Source of the DNA: Robertmurraya dakarensis
GTDB lineage: Bacteria; Bacillota; Bacilli; Bacillales; Cytobacillaceae
Direction of reading: 5' to 3'
DNA length: 64,000 bases
NCBI RefSeq assembly: GCF_900156875.1
Contig: NZ_LT707408.1
Location: 834,552 to 898,551, forward strand
Shown: positions 32,397 through 41,936 of the stretch, one piece after another
Layout: each line of letters starts with the position of its first letter
How positions within the stretch are numbered: position 1 is the stretch's first letter
Notes under the pieces: generated by a model
Told to the model about the DNA's origin: nothing
Databases searched by the model: none
Seen by the model: the letters and a program-made list of their open reading frames with translations, nothing else
Position numbers and translations under genes: made by a program

Positions 32397-32423
32397 GTGG
32401 AAACATCTAAATCGGCTTTCTCT
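32380..32423. terminator. terminator after PAP2 phosphatase
   Basis: An 11-bp perfect stem AGAGAAAGCCG/CGGCTTTCTCT (32380-32390 with 32413-32423) with a smaller hairpin in the loop and TTTTA after. Confidence 0.8.
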
Positions 32424-32445
32424 TTTAGTGAATTTTCACCTGACC

Positions 32446-33507
32446 CTAGGCATGCAGAAACTTTACACAAACTGGGTGTGGGACAGCAATATCGGCTGTT
32501 AAAAGCGTTAATTTACCACTGTCAGTGTCTCTAGAATATAAAACAAGATTGCCTGATTCCTGATTTGATGCAAGCAGGAACGTTTCTGATGGATCTAATG
32601 CAAAATCACGCGGCCAATCTCCTTCTGTGGAGATACGTTCCACAAATTGAAGCTTTCCAGTCTGTTCATCAACAGAGAACACTGCAATGCTGTTGTGCCC
32701 GCGATTGCCGGCATAGACGAATCTTCCGTCAGAAGAAATATGAATCGCACTGCCTTGATTATTTTCTTTAAAATCATCCGGTAAGGTAGACAGTGATTGG
32801 AGCTCTGTAAAGCTGCCATCTTCACTGCGGTAGGATAGAACAATAACCTTTGAACTGAACTCAGTCATAACATAGGCGTATTTCCCATTTGGATGAAAAG
32901 TAAGATGACGCGGCCCGCTTCCAGGAGCAACAGATAGAGAGTTCGCTTCTTTAAGGATTCCGTCGTTTACCTCATATGTATAGATTTTGTCAGTGCCTAA
33001 CTCGGCTACTGCTACATACTTTTCATCTGGAGTAAGGGCCGAATAATGTGTGTGAGGCTTTTCTTGTCTAGGATCTGGCCCTGAGCCAGAATGTTCGATA
33101 ACAGATGAAACGGAATGTATATTTCCGCCGTTTTCTCCCAGCGGGTAACTTTCAACTGTTCCTTTATGATAATTGGCTGTAAAGAGATACTGATTTTGCG
33201 GGCTTACACTCACATAACATGGTGGTGCTCCTGGGCTCAGCTGGCGGTTCAATTCAGTTAACATATCTGTGTCTTCCTCAATGGTAAAAGCCGCAACGCC
33301 GCCTTGATCGCCGTCTTTTACGACAGAATAAAGATGTTGGTTGTCAGCGCTAATAGATAAATAGGTAGGATTCTCCAACTCGGCTGCTAATTTTAGGTCA
33401 GAAACTGCTGCATTTTTCACATCTAGTGTAAAGGAATAAATCCCTTTGCTATCCCCTTTTGTGTAGGTACCGATATAGCCTTTATATTTGTGTTCAGTCA
33501 CAATCAT
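32446..33507 (-). CDS. lactonase family beta-propeller (6-phosphogluconolactonase-like)
   Basis: A 353-aa seven-bladed beta-propeller of the lactonase family (PF10282), like B. subtilis YkgB (Pgl). Typical blades read GYIGTYTKGDSKGIY at the start, NPTYLSISADNQHLYSV, SGPDPRQEKPHTHYS, GPRHLTFHPNGKYAYV and WPRDFALDPSETFLL. It may hydrolyse 6-phosphogluconolactone in the pentose phosphate path. ATG 33507 follows CTGGAGGA; the longer in-frame reading lacks a site. It is not at this place in B. subtilis. Confidence 0.88.
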   Translation of the reverse strand: MIVTEHKYKGYIGTYTKGDSKGIYSFTLDVKNAAVSDLKLAAELENPTYLSISADNQHLYSVVKDGDQGGVAAFTIEEDTDMLTELNRQLSPGAPPCYVSVSPQNQYLFTANYHKGTVESYPLGENGGNIHSVSSVIEHSGSGPDPRQEKPHTHYSALTPDEKYVAVAELGTDKIYTYEVNDGILKEANSLSVAPGSGPRHLTFHPNGKYAYVMTEFSSKVIVLSYRSEDGSFTELQSLSTLPDDFKENNQGSAIHISSDGRFVYAGNRGHNSIAVFSVDEQTGKLQFVERISTEGDWPRDFALDPSETFLLASNQESGNLVLYSRDTDSGKLTLLTADIAVPHPVCVKFLHA

Positions 33508-33610
33508 ATTCCTCCAGTCTAACTTCAAGATTTACCAAAGAGTATATACCATTATTGGAGGAACTTACAAAACATCCGATGACAGGCGGGGAATTTAAAA
33601 AAACAAAAAA

Positions 33611-33628
33611 GATCCCATCATAGGGATC
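33611..33628 (-). terminator. terminator after phaC
   Basis: GATCCC/GGGATC stem with a 6-nt loop; the minus strand runs into TTTTTTGTTTTTTT. Confidence 0.8.
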
Positions 33629-33637
33629 CTCTCTAAA

Positions 33638-34654
33638 TCATGTTCTGCTCTCCAGCCAATCTGTTAGGAAATCGGGGATGCCGCCTTTAATAGCAAGTGT
33701 GACATGTCCGCCTTTAACACGTTTATAAGTCTTATCCTTGGAACCGACCTTGTCCATTAATGGACGAATCATCTCCTCTGGAATTAACTGGTCTCCTTCA
33801 GTTGATACAACAAATAGATTAGCCTTTATTTTCTTGAGGTTGACTTTGTTCTTACGGATCACCAGCTTGTTTTTGATCAATTTATTGGCGATTACAAGAT
33901 CATGAATAAGCTCCTTTAATGCAGTACCCGCAAATGGAACATGGTCTTTCACCCATTTATCAAACCTTCTCCATCTTTCTACATATTTTTGATCATCACT
34001 TCTTCCAAGTAGAGCTAAATAGGGAGAAACATTAACAGGACCAGTGACTATTCGGAAAAATAATTCCATTACTCTTGCAGGTACAACTCCATATTCATCA
34101 ATGAGTTCATCTACTTTTAAGTCACCTTCTTTAAGAGCCTTGTGCCAGTTGTCCATATAAGGAACTTTACTGAAATCAATAGGAGCTGCGAATAAAACTA
34201 GATTCTTAATAGGTTCATTTGCCAGGGCTGCGTACATTACTGCGAGTGTACCTCCGAGACAGTAGCCAATGACGGTAATTTCTGCCGCAGATGAATGAGT
34301 AAGGGCCCTTTGTACTCCAGTTTGAATATAGTCTATTACATAGTGTCCGAGTGTAAGGTGTTTGTCCTCGTACCTTGGGCTGCCAAAATCGAGCATGTAC
34401 ACATCGTAGCCTTGTTTCGTAAAGCCTTCAATCATACTGGAGCCTGGTCCAAGGTCTAATATATATGCTTGATTGACAAGAGAATAAACAAGAAAGAGAG
34501 GAGTTTGGTGTTTTTTACTTTTAGCAGCGGCTGGATAATACCAAAGGGTTGCTTTATTTCTTTTCCAAATAGCTGATCTGGGCGTCTGTCCAACTTTTAG
34601 ATCATCTTTATTCCAAAGTGAACGAAAATTTAGCTTACGAGGAATGTTTGTCAC
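33638..34654 (-). CDS. phaC: polyhydroxyalkanoate synthase PhaC (class IV-like)
   Basis: A 338-aa alpha/beta hydrolase of the PhaC type. The lipase-like box is GYCLGG with Cys as nucleophile. Other motifs are the family LVYSLVNQAYILDL, the acid-bearing STEGDQLIP and the C-terminal His in KGGHVTLAI. Start GTG 34654 has AAGGAG 8 nt upstream inside the preceding gene; its reading frame overlaps that gene by 20 nt. The N-terminus is about 20 residues shorter than in B. megaterium PhaC. With the PhaR-like partner it would polymerise hydroxyacyl-CoA into storage granules. Confidence 0.85.
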   Translation of the reverse strand: MTNIPRKLNFRSLWNKDDLKVGQTPRSAIWKRNKATLWYYPAAAKSKKHQTPLFLVYSLVNQAYILDLGPGSSMIEGFTKQGYDVYMLDFGSPRYEDKHLTLGHYVIDYIQTGVQRALTHSSAAEITVIGYCLGGTLAVMYAALANEPIKNLVLFAAPIDFSKVPYMDNWHKALKEGDLKVDELIDEYGVVPARVMELFFRIVTGPVNVSPYLALLGRSDDQKYVERWRRFDKWVKDHVPFAGTALKELIHDLVIANKLIKNKLVIRKNKVNLKKIKANLFVVSTEGDQLIPEEMIRPLMDKVGSKDKTYKRVKGGHVTLAIKGGIPDFLTDWLESRT

Positions 34655-35195
34655 GATTATTTCTCCTTCTTTGGAGGATATCTTCAAGAGCACGTACATA
34701 TTGTTCATTACCAGTTGGAACAAGAGGATTTGCTAATAGTGCATAAAGTGCTTTCTTCTTACCTGAATTTTCTGTTTCTGTTTCTACTTCTGCTGCTTCT
34801 CCATTATTTTCATTCTGAGGGTTATTTTTTTGCTTGTGAAATTTTTTGCTATCTTTATGTTTTTTCTTTTTCTTTTCCTTTTTCTTTTTTGTCCTGCCTT
34901 CTTCAAGGAGTTTCGAAAGCTGAGCGTCCATTTTATCCAGTTTTTCTTCGAGCTGCATGTTTAGTTTTGCGACATTCGCGATATCCTCTTTCGTTGGAAG
35001 ATTTAATGCTTGAGCAGCGTCTTCATTTAACTGACGAAGATGCCTCAGTATTTTTACATGATTTTTCATTTCTGAATTAGCAAAATCAATCACGGAATGA
35101 TTGTTAAGCTTGTCCTTTATAAGTTCATTTAGCTTTTTTTCGTATCTGCCTCCAAGTACTGCTAAATTTCTTAGATTCAAAGGCTTCTTCTTCAT
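34635..35195 (-). CDS. phaR: PhaR-like PHA synthase subunit
   Basis: A 186-aa basic protein. Residues 1-100 are helical and end in a coiled coil (NMQLEEKLDKMDAQLSKLLEE). They are followed by an extreme lysine-rich linker (about 103-128), an acidic stretch (GEAAEVETETENSG) and a C-terminal helix. The gene is directly upstream of and overlapping phaC, as in class IV synthases of Bacillus, where PhaR is the essential second subunit. Sequence similarity is hard to judge by eye, so the call rests largely on position, size and coiled coil. ATG 35195 follows GGAAGGAG. Confidence 0.6.
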   Translation of the reverse strand: MKKKPLNLRNLAVLGGRYEKKLNELIKDKLNNHSVIDFANSEMKNHVKILRHLRQLNEDAAQALNLPTKEDIANVAKLNMQLEEKLDKMDAQLSKLLEEGRTKKKKEKKKKKHKDSKKFHKQKNNPQNENNGEAAEVETETENSGKKKALYALLANPLVPTGNEQYVRALEDILQRRRNNRDKHSS

Positions 35196-35328
35196 ATATC
35201 TCCTTCCTTTCCAAAATTTCACTTACTATATCTTATACGCCGCAATGTGAAGCGTGCTTAAAATGGTGCAGTTAACTATTCTATTGATTGCTATTGGTTT
35301 TTACAAAATGAGGAAGATATTCGCCCAT

Positions 35329-35352
35329 CCCGCTCACCTTAAAAAGGGCGGG
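35329..35352 (+). terminator. orphan plus-strand terminator between phaR and P450
   Basis: CCCGC/GCGGG outer stem with inner CCTT/AAGG (35329-35333, 35337-35340, 35344-35347, 35348-35352), then GGTTCTTTT. It has the right shape for the plus strand although no plus-strand gene precedes it here. Confidence 0.55.
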
Positions 35353-35455
35353 GGTTCTTTTATCATTTTTTACACTTATTATGGAGGATTTAATTAATAT
35401 ATAACGAGTATGTCTTCCTGTTTACGTAAAACAGGTGTGGAAGGAGGAAAGATTT

Positions 35456-36841
35456 TTGATAGATTCATTTTCTAAGAGAAACATTCCGCAAGCGCCCGGG
35501 GGTTCAATCTTTTCTGGTCGTTTAAAGGAATTCCAGCGCGATCCATTATCTTTTATGCAAAAACTTTCAAGAAATTATGGACAGGTTGTTCGCTTTAAAC
35601 TTGGTCCATCACAGAAAGTAATACTGCTATCAGATCCAGAATTAATAAAGGAAGTTCTTGTAACTAAACAAAAAAACTTTATTAAATCTAGTGATATACG
35701 ATCACTCAAAGCGCTTCTTGGTGAAGGGCTTTTGACTAGTGAGAAAGATGTACACATGCGTCAGAGGAGGTTGATTCAGCCTGCGTTTAAGAAGACACAT
35801 GTAGCGTCATACGGTCAGGATATGATAGATGTTGCTCAGCATTATGTACAAATGTGGAAACACGGAATGGAAACTGAGATTACGGAAGAGATGATGAATA
35901 TTACGCTGGGAGTTATCAGCAAAACGATGTTCAGCATGGACTTAAAAGAAGGTTATGAATTGGTGGGGGAAGCAGTAGAAAAAGTGATGAAGCTGGCCAT
36001 TAAGCGAATGAGAAGGGCGATTCCACTTCCGTTATGGTTACCATCTAAATCAAACCGCGAATTCAAACAAGCCGCAAAAGTGCTGGATGCAGTCCTTTTT
36101 AATATTATCGACCAGAGAAGGAGAGGGGGGATACAAAAAGAAGATTTGCTGGGGATGATCATGGCTGCACGAGATGATGAAAATGGGACAGGCATGACAG
36201 ACAAACAAATCCGTGATGAACTGATGACGATATTTTTGGCCGGGCATGAGACGACGGCAAATGCTTTGTCTTGGACGCTGTATTTGCTGGCACAGCACCC
36301 AGATAAAGAAGCAAAGATGCATGCTGAAATAGATTCCGTTATTAGAGGAAAAACAATTAGACCAGAACACTTTTCAAGCTTGAAGTATACACAGAACGTA
36401 ATCTGGGAATCACTTCGCTTATTTCCCCCAGCCTATGTAATTGGCAGAGAAGTGGACAAGACCGTGGAAATTGGCGGGTATCTTTTTAAAAAAGGGGAAA
36501 CTGTCCTCATGAGTCAGTATGTAATGCACCGCAGTCCTGAATACTTTGAAAAAGCAGATGAATTTAACCCAGAGAGATTTGATAATGATCTGCTAAAGAA
36601 GCTGCCAGCTTACGCATACTTCCCATTTGGCGGTGGACCGCGGGTATGCATTGGAAATCATTTTTCTTTTATGGAAATGGTCCTTGTCTTGGCCTGTTTA
36701 GCCAGCCGCTATCAGTTTAGGTTAACCACTGAGCAAGAAAAAGTAAAAACGCAGCCGTTGATTACGTTAAGGCCAAAGCCGGGAATCAGAATGATCCTGC
36801 ATGAACGAGAAACAGAAAAAAGTAATCCTGATTCAGTGTAG
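35456..36841 (+). CDS. cytochrome P450
   Basis: A 461-aa P450. The I-helix oxygen-binding motif is LAGHETTA (about 260-267), the K-helix ExxR motif is ESLRLFP and the heme ligand loop is FPFGGGPRVCIG. No reductase domain is attached, so it needs a separate redox partner, not seen in this window. The type resembles fatty-acid/terpene hydroxylases of the CYP102/CYP110-like branch. TTG 35456 is chosen because GGAGG is 8 nt before it; GTG 35435 lacks a site. It is monocistronic with a strong terminator. The substrate is unknown. Confidence 0.88.
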   Translation: MIDSFSKRNIPQAPGGSIFSGRLKEFQRDPLSFMQKLSRNYGQVVRFKLGPSQKVILLSDPELIKEVLVTKQKNFIKSSDIRSLKALLGEGLLTSEKDVHMRQRRLIQPAFKKTHVASYGQDMIDVAQHYVQMWKHGMETEITEEMMNITLGVISKTMFSMDLKEGYELVGEAVEKVMKLAIKRMRRAIPLPLWLPSKSNREFKQAAKVLDAVLFNIIDQRRRGGIQKEDLLGMIMAARDDENGTGMTDKQIRDELMTIFLAGHETTANALSWTLYLLAQHPDKEAKMHAEIDSVIRGKTIRPEHFSSLKYTQNVIWESLRLFPPAYVIGREVDKTVEIGGYLFKKGETVLMSQYVMHRSPEYFEKADEFNPERFDNDLLKKLPAYAYFPFGGGPRVCIGNHFSFMEMVLVLACLASRYQFRLTTEQEKVKTQPLITLRPKPGIRMILHERETEKSNPDSV

Positions 36842-36880
36842 AATGTTTCGGTTTTATTGTGACTTTTGTGCATAGTTGAG

Positions 36881-36909
36881 AGGGTGACCAAATTCCTTTT
36901 GGTCACCCT
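36881..36909 (+). terminator. terminator after P450 gene
   Basis: A 12-bp perfect stem (36881-36892 with 36898-36909) followed by T5. Confidence 0.9.
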
Positions 36910-36950
36910 TTTTGGATTTAAATAGATTAACCTATGCAATGCTATATCAA

Positions 36951-36979
36951 TTGTATTGAGATGGAAAGAACATTATAAT
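36951..36979 (+). promoter_or_regulatory. sigma-A promoter of the ABC exporter operon
   Basis: TTGTAT (36951-36956), 17 bp, TATAAT (36974-36979), 60 bp before the start codon. Confidence 0.65.
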
Positions 36980-37038
36980 TTATCCGAACCTCTGGGCTGG
37001 GGGCTATATATATTTTAAAAGGGAAAGAAGGAAAAGAG

Positions 37039-38808
37039 ATGTCATCCCTGGTAAAGTTACTTCGGTATTTAAAACCATATAAACTCTTTGCGGTTTTAGG
37101 GCCAGTTTTTATGTTAATTGAGGTATCCATGGACTTGGTTCAACCGATGATATTACAGCTCATTGTTGATGAGGGAATTGCGAAAGGTGATTCTTCCTAC
37201 GTCATTAAAATGGGGCTGATTATGATTGGAGCTGCCATTATTGGTTTAGGAGGCGGTATTGGTTCTTCTGTATACAGCACAAAGGCAGCTGTCAATTTTG
37301 CTGCAGATATTAGGCAGGATGTTTTTCGGAAAGTTGAAAGATTCTCTGGGAAAGATGCAGATTGCTTTGGAACCGGAAAGCTCATTACGATATCCACTAA
37401 TGATATTACATCCGTTCAAATGGCGGTCATGTCAACTTTAAGAGTACTAGTGAGAAATCCGCTTCTTTTTATAGGAAGTGTCGTGATTGTGTTCATCTCA
37501 GCAAGAGAGTTTTTTCCAATACTGCTAGTGTTAATTCCGCTTCTAGTTTTATTTAATTGGTTTTTTATCAATAAAGCTGGAAGAATGTTCAAAAAGGTAC
37601 AAGAAGCAATTGATAAAGTGAATACAAAATTGCAGGAAAATTTAGCAGGTGTAAGAGTAGTAAAAGCTTTTGGAAGACAAGAATATGAAAAAAAGAACTT
37701 CTCGCAAGTGAATGAGGACTTAACAACGGTCAATACAGGTGCCAGCCAAACGATGATGGCTTTAATGCCGGTCATGCTTTTTGTTGTGAATATCGGAATC
37801 GTCGCAGCACTATGGATGGGTGTCATAAAAGTGGATCAAGGCACCACGCAGGTAGGAGTTATTTTGGCCTTTATTAACTATTTAAATATTACATTAACAG
37901 CTTTAATTGGCAGCAGCCATGTACTGATGGCGATTACAAGAGCTTTCCCTTCAGCAGATCGAATTACCCAAGTATTAACAAGGAAATTGGAGATAGAAGA
38001 AGCGGCCCATCCTCACCGCCCTGAAAAAATCTTAGGAGATGTTGAATTCCAGCATGTTGGATTCAGCTATAGCAAAAATGGAGAGCTTGTCCTGAAAGAT
38101 ATTACCTTCAAGGTAAAAAGCGGAGAGAAAATTGGGATCATTGGATCAATTGGCAGTGGAAAATCTACAATGATTAAACTTATATCGCGTTTGTATGATG
38201 TGGATTCAGGACGAATTTTGCTTGATGGAAGAGATATTAGGGAGTATGATCTGCAAATTTTAAGAGCATCGATTGGATTTGTACCTCAAAAACCAATTCT
38301 TTTTTCTGGAAGCATCAAGGAAAATATCACATTTGGCAGCGAATCCGCTAGCAGTACTGAAATAGAGCAGACAGCGGCTAGTGCAAATGCTGTGGAATTT
38401 ATTGAAAATCTGGAAGAAGGATACGAGCACAAACTGACGCAAGGAGGGAGCAATCTTTCTGGCGGTCAAAAACAGCGGTTGTCAATTGCCCGTGCTCTTT
38501 TAAGAAGACCTGCTATCCTCATCTTAGACGATTCAACCTCGGCTGTTGATGCATTATCCGAAAAAGCAATTCAAAAGGCGTTACATACTGATTTTCACGA
38601 AACAACCACATTTATGATTGCGAGCAAAATTTCTTCTATTATCAATATGGATCAAATCTTGGTTATGGAGGATGGAAATATGGTGGGAATCGGCACCCAT
38701 CAGGAACTGCTGAGAAATTGCTCAGTTTACCAAGAAATATATCTAACTCAGGGTGGAAAGGAGGAGATTCTTCATGAGTCAGCAAGCGGCAAAACTTCCT
38801 CCTTCTAA
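37039..38808 (+). CDS. heterodimeric ABC exporter, subunit with degenerate ATP site
   Basis: A 589-aa half transporter: membrane domain with six segments (about 15-310) and ABC domain. Walker A is GSIGSGKST and the signature LSGGQ is canonical. After Walker B it reads ILDDSTSAVD, with Asp in place of the catalytic Glu, and the H-loop position reads IASKIS instead of a histidine. This is the degenerate partner of a heterodimer, like TM287 or B. subtilis YfiB. It overlaps its partner by 35 nt. It likely exports drugs or lipids. ATG 37039 follows AAGGAAAAG. Confidence 0.9.
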   Translation: MSSLVKLLRYLKPYKLFAVLGPVFMLIEVSMDLVQPMILQLIVDEGIAKGDSSYVIKMGLIMIGAAIIGLGGGIGSSVYSTKAAVNFAADIRQDVFRKVERFSGKDADCFGTGKLITISTNDITSVQMAVMSTLRVLVRNPLLFIGSVVIVFISAREFFPILLVLIPLLVLFNWFFINKAGRMFKKVQEAIDKVNTKLQENLAGVRVVKAFGRQEYEKKNFSQVNEDLTTVNTGASQTMMALMPVMLFVVNIGIVAALWMGVIKVDQGTTQVGVILAFINYLNITLTALIGSSHVLMAITRAFPSADRITQVLTRKLEIEEAAHPHRPEKILGDVEFQHVGFSYSKNGELVLKDITFKVKSGEKIGIIGSIGSGKSTMIKLISRLYDVDSGRILLDGRDIREYDLQILRASIGFVPQKPILFSGSIKENITFGSESASSTEIEQTAASANAVEFIENLEEGYEHKLTQGGSNLSGGQKQRLSIARALLRRPAILILDDSTSAVDALSEKAIQKALHTDFHETTTFMIASKISSIINMDQILVMEDGNMVGIGTHQELLRNCSVYQEIYLTQGGKEEILHESASGKTSSF

Positions 38809-40606
38809 TTCTCCAGGAGGATTCGGCGGGCACCCGCATGGGAGGGGAAGATTAGGAGGTCCGATCGTAAAAGCAAAAGACAGCAAGGGTACGTTAAAGC
38901 GGATATGGCAGTACATGAAAAAACAAAAGACGGCTCTAATTTCTGCAATTGTAATCGTTTTTGTTACAACTTTGCTTGGTTTGCTGGGGCCTTATTTTAT
39001 TGGCATCATTGTTGATGATTACATTATTCCAAAAAACGTTAGCGGGACGATGAAAATGGCTGGCCTCCTGGCTGTTATTTATATTGCTTTTTCCTTTTTT
39101 ACGTGGATGCAATCGTACTTAATGATTAATATCTCGCTTTTAACCATCAAAAACCTAAGACAAGATCTGTTCAACCAATTTCAAGCACTTTCGATTAAAT
39201 TCTTTGATAAGCGTACACATGGAGAATTAATGAGCAGGGTTACCAATGACATTGATCAGCTGAATAATGCGCTGAGTCAAAGTGTGGTTCAAATATTTTC
39301 GACCATATTGACGGTTATTGGTGTGTTAATTGCGATGTTTTATCTAAATCCAATCTTGGCTTTTGTCTCACTTGTAATAGTTCCACTGATCTTTTTTTCA
39401 ACAAAGTTCATTATAAAATATAGTAGAAGTAATTTTATTAAGAGACAAAGAGACCTAGGTGAGCTTGGCGGAATAGTAGAAGAGTCGATATCAGGTCTTG
39501 AGGTGATCACTTTATTTGGTAACGAAGAAAAAGTATTTCGAAAGTTTTCTCATGTAAATGAAAGATTAAGAAATTCCTCAACTCAAGCTGAAATTCTATC
39601 AGGCACACTTGGGCCAGTAAATAACTTTATTAATAACTTAGGATTAGGATTAATCATTGCTGTTGGGGCACTGTTAACTTTAAATGAGATGGCGACAATC
39701 GGGGTGATTGCAGCTTTTGTAACGTATTCTCGTCAGTTTTTTAGGCCTATTAATCAAATGTCTACTTTATTGAATACCTTTCAAGCAGCGATAGCAGGGG
39801 CGGAGAGAGTGTTTGAGATTATGGATGAAGTTCCTGATTTGTGTGATTCAGAGAAAGCAGTTAGAGTAGACTCTTTCAATGGGGAGGTAGCATTCAGTCA
39901 TGTCTTTTTTGGTTATGAAAAAGACAAACCTGTACTAAAGGATATTAATTTGCAGGTGAAACGAGGGCAGACTGTTGCGATTGTTGGTCCAACAGGGTCC
40001 GGGAAAACGACGGTTATCAATTTATTAACAAGATTTTATGATGTGGATTCTGGTGAAATCACCATTGATGGAAGAAATATAAAGCAATATAAAATTAATG
40101 ATTTACGTAAAAATATTGGAATGGTCTTGCAGGATACCTATCTATTTTCAGGGACCATCATGGAAAATATTCGCTATGGAAGGCTTGAGGCGTCAGATGA
40201 AGAAGTGATTGAAGCAGCGAAAACTGCGTCTGCTCATCGTTTTATAAAACATTTGCCGTTAAAATACAAAACGATGATTTCACCAGGGGGGACTAATTTA
40301 AGTCAAGGTCAGAAACAACTTATTGCTATTGCCAGGGCAATTCTTTCTAATTCGGATATTTTAATCTTGGATGAAGCGACATCCAGTATCGATACAAAAA
40401 CAGAAGTGGAGATCCAAACAGGCTTAACGAATCTAATGAAAGGCCGAACCAGCTTTGTAATCGCTCATCGATTAAAAACGATTGAAGATGCTGATGTGAT
40501 ATTGGTCATTCATGATGGAGTGATTATCGAAAGAGGGAATCATCAAGAATTAATGGATTGCCGAGGCTTTTATTATCAATCATATGTCAATCAATTTTCG
40601 TTATAA
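38774..40606 (+). CDS. heterodimeric ABC exporter, catalytic subunit
   Basis: A 610-aa half transporter with a Gly/His-rich N-terminal tail (GGFGGHPHGRGRLGG) as in YfiC/TM288-type proteins and six membrane segments (about 45-325). The ABC domain has Walker A GPTGSGKTT, signature LSQGQ, Walker B ILDEATSSID (catalytic Glu present) and the H-loop IAHRLK. With the preceding gene it makes an asymmetric exporter: one good ATP site (its own Walker motifs with the partner's LSGGQ) and one degenerate. ATG 38774 follows AAAGGAGG within the upstream gene. Confidence 0.9.
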   Translation: MSQQAAKLPPSNSPGGFGGHPHGRGRLGGPIVKAKDSKGTLKRIWQYMKKQKTALISAIVIVFVTTLLGLLGPYFIGIIVDDYIIPKNVSGTMKMAGLLAVIYIAFSFFTWMQSYLMINISLLTIKNLRQDLFNQFQALSIKFFDKRTHGELMSRVTNDIDQLNNALSQSVVQIFSTILTVIGVLIAMFYLNPILAFVSLVIVPLIFFSTKFIIKYSRSNFIKRQRDLGELGGIVEESISGLEVITLFGNEEKVFRKFSHVNERLRNSSTQAEILSGTLGPVNNFINNLGLGLIIAVGALLTLNEMATIGVIAAFVTYSRQFFRPINQMSTLLNTFQAAIAGAERVFEIMDEVPDLCDSEKAVRVDSFNGEVAFSHVFFGYEKDKPVLKDINLQVKRGQTVAIVGPTGSGKTTVINLLTRFYDVDSGEITIDGRNIKQYKINDLRKNIGMVLQDTYLFSGTIMENIRYGRLEASDEEVIEAAKTASAHRFIKHLPLKYKTMISPGGTNLSQGQKQLIAIARAILSNSDILILDEATSSIDTKTEVEIQTGLTNLMKGRTSFVIAHRLKTIEDADVILVIHDGVIIERGNHQELMDCRGFYYQSYVNQFSL

Positions 40607-40660
40607 AAGAGTAAATAAATTCATTTGATCAAGTAACACTATTATAAATACGACTATTTT

Positions 40661-40689
40661 TTGACAGATCTAGCGGTATGCTGTACAAC
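40661..40689 (+). promoter_or_regulatory. promoter of the hemEHY operon
   Basis: Perfect TTGACA (40661-40666), 17 bp, TACAAC (40684-40689, two mismatches to TATAAT), 110 bp before hemE. Confidence 0.5.
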
Positions 40690-40799
40690 TTCATGTTCAG
40701 AGGCTATATTAGAATAAGTATAAAAAACTTTAATAAATAATGGATATTCCTATAAGTAATAATTTGGATTGGATTGTCTTGAAAGGTGGACTTGTTTTC

Positions 40800-41846
40800 A
40801 TGGTGAAAGAAATAAACGATACATTTTTAAGAGCTGCCAGAGGGGAAAAAACAGACTATGTTCCTGTTTGGTATATGAGGCAAGCAGGCAGATCGCAGCC
40901 CGAATATCGTGAGATCAAGAAGAAATATTCTCTTTTTGAAATAACACACCAGCCTGAACTCTGCGCGTATGTGACCAGGCTCCCGGTTGAACAATATAAT
41001 GTCGATGCAGCAATACTGTATAAAGATATCATGTCGCCGCTGCCAGCAATCGGGGTTGATGTCGAAATAAAAGCGGGCATTGGTCCGGTTATCTCGAATC
41101 CAATTCGTTCCTTCAATGATGTTGAAAGCTTAGGAGAAATACAACCTGAAAGAGATGTTCCGTATGTGCTTGATACGATTAAGTTATTGACGGAAGAACA
41201 ACTCTCAGTCCCTTTAATTGGATTTGCCGGGGCACCATTTACATTAGCAAGTTATATGATCGAAGGAGGGCCGTCGAAGAATTACAATAAAACGAAGGCT
41301 CTTATGTATGCTCAGCCAGATACATGGTTTGCTTTGATGGATAAGCTTGCTGAAACAACGATCACGTACGTGAAGTCGCAGATTAAAGCTGGTGCCAAGG
41401 CGGTACAAATCTTTGATTCGTGGGTAGGGGCGTTAAATGTAGAAGACTATCGTTATTTTATTAAACCAATCATGCATCGAATCTTTACGGAGCTGCGTAC
41501 AGAAAATGTGCCGCTTATTATGTTTGGTGTTGGTGCTAGTCATCTTGCTCTGGAATGGCATGACCTTCCCTTAGATGTTGTCGGTCTTGACTGGCGTCTT
41601 CCAATTAGCCGAGCGCGTGAGATGGGGATCACAAAGACGGTTCAAGGAAATCTTGACCCTGCAATTCTGTTAGCTCCATGGGAGGTTATCGAGGAAAGAG
41701 CAAAAGTTATCCTTGATCAAGGAATGGGATGTCCTGGCTATATTTTCAATTTAGGTCATGGTGTATTCCCTGATGTAAATCCTGAGACGTTAAAGAAATT
41801 AACGAAATTTGTCCATGAGTATTCAGCTGGAAAACTAGGGCAATAA
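40800..41846 (+). CDS. hemE: uroporphyrinogen decarboxylase HemE
   Basis: A 348-aa TIM-barrel enzyme. Signatures are [16 protein letters not shown] and the second motif region [18 protein letters not shown]. Catalytic Asp/Tyr residues lie in LYKDIMSP and IFDSWVGAL, and [11 protein letters not shown] and [13 protein letters not shown] end the barrel. It removes four carboxyl groups from uroporphyrinogen III to give coproporphyrinogen III. ATG 40800 follows AAAGGTGG; a longer reading has no site. It is the first gene of hemEHY. Confidence 0.95.
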   Translation: MVKEINDTFLRAARGEKTDYVPVWYMRQAGRSQPEYREIKKKYSLFEITHQPELCAYVTRLPVEQYNVDAAILYKDIMSPLPAIGVDVEIKAGIGPVISNPIRSFNDVESLGEIQPERDVPYVLDTIKLLTEEQLSVPLIGFAGAPFTLASYMIEGGPSKNYNKTKALMYAQPDTWFALMDKLAETTITYVKSQIKAGAKAVQIFDSWVGALNVEDYRYFIKPIMHRIFTELRTENVPLIMFGVGASHLALEWHDLPLDVVGLDWRLPISRAREMGITKTVQGNLDPAILLAPWEVIEERAKVILDQGMGCPGYIFNLGHGVFPDVNPETLKKLTKFVHEYSAGKLGQ

Positions 41847-41936
41847 CACCTCGCATAGAGCATTTCCTTTGAAAAAACATCAGGCTTTTTGGCATTATTA
41901 ATTTTTGAAGATAAAAAATCGAGGTGGAAAAACACT

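Noticed and set aside
35264-35402. A 40-odd codon plus-strand ORF (from ATGGTGCAG) spanning the orphan terminator before the P450 gene.
   Set aside because: No ribosome binding site, and it crosses a terminator hairpin.
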